From: Oscillibacter valericigenes
GTDB taxonomy: Bacteria; Bacillota; Clostridia; Oscillospirales; Oscillospiraceae
Assembly: GCF_021531315.1 (NCBI RefSeq)
Contig: NZ_JAFBIQ010000023.1
Span: 1 to 33,648 of the forward strand
Direction of reading: 5' to 3'
Length of the DNA stretch: 33,648 nt
The translations under genes were made by a program, and so were the position numbers. Shown one piece after another: positions 33,330-33,648 of this stretch. The first letter of the stretch is position 1; each line of letters begins with the position of its first letter. The notes below the pieces were generated by a model. The model saw nothing but the letters and a program-made list of their open reading frames with translations. It was not told where the DNA came from and made no database searches.

Positions 33330-33350
33330 AAAAAAACGCCGTGAACGGCG
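33330..33350 (-). terminator. Attenuator-like hairpin in the GTPase-nuclease leader
   Basis: On the minus strand CGCCG-TTCA-CGGCG (33350-33337) is followed at once by seven T (33336-33330), between the promoter and the ATG. The stem is only five G-C pairs, so termination may be partial. Tet(M) genes are known to use leader attenuation. Confidence 0.5.
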
Positions 33351-33367
33351 CAAAGATCGATACCGCC

Positions 33368-33396
33368 ATTATACCAGCAGGCGCGGCGGTCGGCAA
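33368..33396 (-). promoter_or_regulatory. Promoter of the GTPase-nuclease gene
   Basis: The minus strand reads TTGCCG (33396-33391), 17 bases, TATAAT (33373-33368), with the start near 33361 and a leader of about 45 bases. Confidence 0.7.
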
Positions 33397-33531
33397 CGGA
33401 AAAATAAGCAAAGAGGCAAAAAGTGTCGCCTGTTTTGCTGCCAAAAATCTTCCAGCTTGTTCCTTGGATAAACTGGCGCGATTTTCAAAGACTACCAACA
33501 GCAAATTGAAAACAAAGGAGAATCGTCATAG

Positions 33532-33648
33532 ATGAAAGCAACCGGAATCGTGCGCCGGATCGACGACCTTGGCCGCGTGGTCATTCCCAAGGAGATCCGC
33601 CGCACCATGCGCATCCGCGAGGGCGACCCGCTGGAGATCTACACAAGC
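33532..33648 (+). CDS. spoVT: Stage V sporulation protein T, N-terminal part (cut by window end)
   Basis: The first 39 codons read MKATGIVRRIDDLGRVVIPK and continue EIRRTMRIREGDPLEIYTS, the AbrB-type DNA-binding swapped-hairpin domain. RIREGDPLEIY fits SpoVT better than AbrB (which has GIAEKDALEIY). SpoVT is a forespore regulator that tunes SigG-dependent genes, so the organism probably sporulates. AAAGGAG lies 11 bases before the ATG. The gene is divergent from the GTPase-nuclease gene, with 216 bases between the starts. I saw no clear promoter for it. Confidence 0.92.
   Translation, partial: MKATGIVRRIDDLGRVVIPKEIRRTMRIREGDPLEIYTS

Overview
The window is a GC-rich, gene-dense chromosomal segment that looks like a low-copy, spore-forming member of the Clostridia, most likely an Oscillospirales/Oscillospiraceae-type gut anaerobe. 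The pointers are: a spoVT start at the right edge, a glgB-C-D-A-P glycogen operon with a GlgD paralogue, a single-aptamer glycine riboswitch in front of an AgcS symporter, a CsoR/CopA copper module, a YlmH + YnzC pair, and many sigma-A promoters with 17-bp spacing. This placement is inferred from gene content; no rRNA or other phylogenetic marker was compared.

Left end (1-1991): almost 1 kb with no convincing protein gene. It is more AT-rich than the rest and holds a hairpin terminator, a 230-bp stretch bounded by 12-bp inverted repeats, and a minus-strand promoter followed by three hairpins and a terminator (a candidate small RNA at 505-666). A plus-strand terminator and a heavily folded leader then precede a secreted two-LysM protein.

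Middle left (2036-12604): an RlmI-type rRNA methyltransferase; a glycine riboswitch with two successive terminators controlling agcS; a minus-strand MBOAT + SGNH acyl-transfer pair; birA with two short ChrA-type transporters; a minus-strand uridine kinase; a membrane-anchored zinc-ribbon/Ig-like protein; then ylmH and a ynzC-like gene.

Centre (12662-20787): glgB, glgC, glgD, glgA and glgP in tight order with overlaps of 4 bp or short gaps. Together they make ADP-glucose, polymerise and branch glycogen, and release glucose-1-phosphate from it.

Right half (20826-33648): a HerA-like/DUF853 ATPase with a charged coiled-coil tail; an iron-dependent alcohol dehydrogenase on the minus strand; a short DnaA-box-like cluster; an unusual GyrB/ParE-type topoisomerase subunit without a neighbouring A subunit; a secreted stalk-domain protein; and a csoR-copA copper-efflux operon whose operators sit in and beside its promoter. 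Its ATPase carries a C-terminal copper-chaperone domain that could also be made alone from an internal start. Last come a large fusion of a Tet(M)/EF-G-like ribosomal GTPase to a Rae1/YacP-like NYN nuclease, behind a leader with a terminator-like hairpin, and the beginning of spoVT. The GTPase-nuclease fusion is the best candidate here for an under-described system: one polypeptide that could recognise a ribosome in a particular state and cut the mRNA in it.
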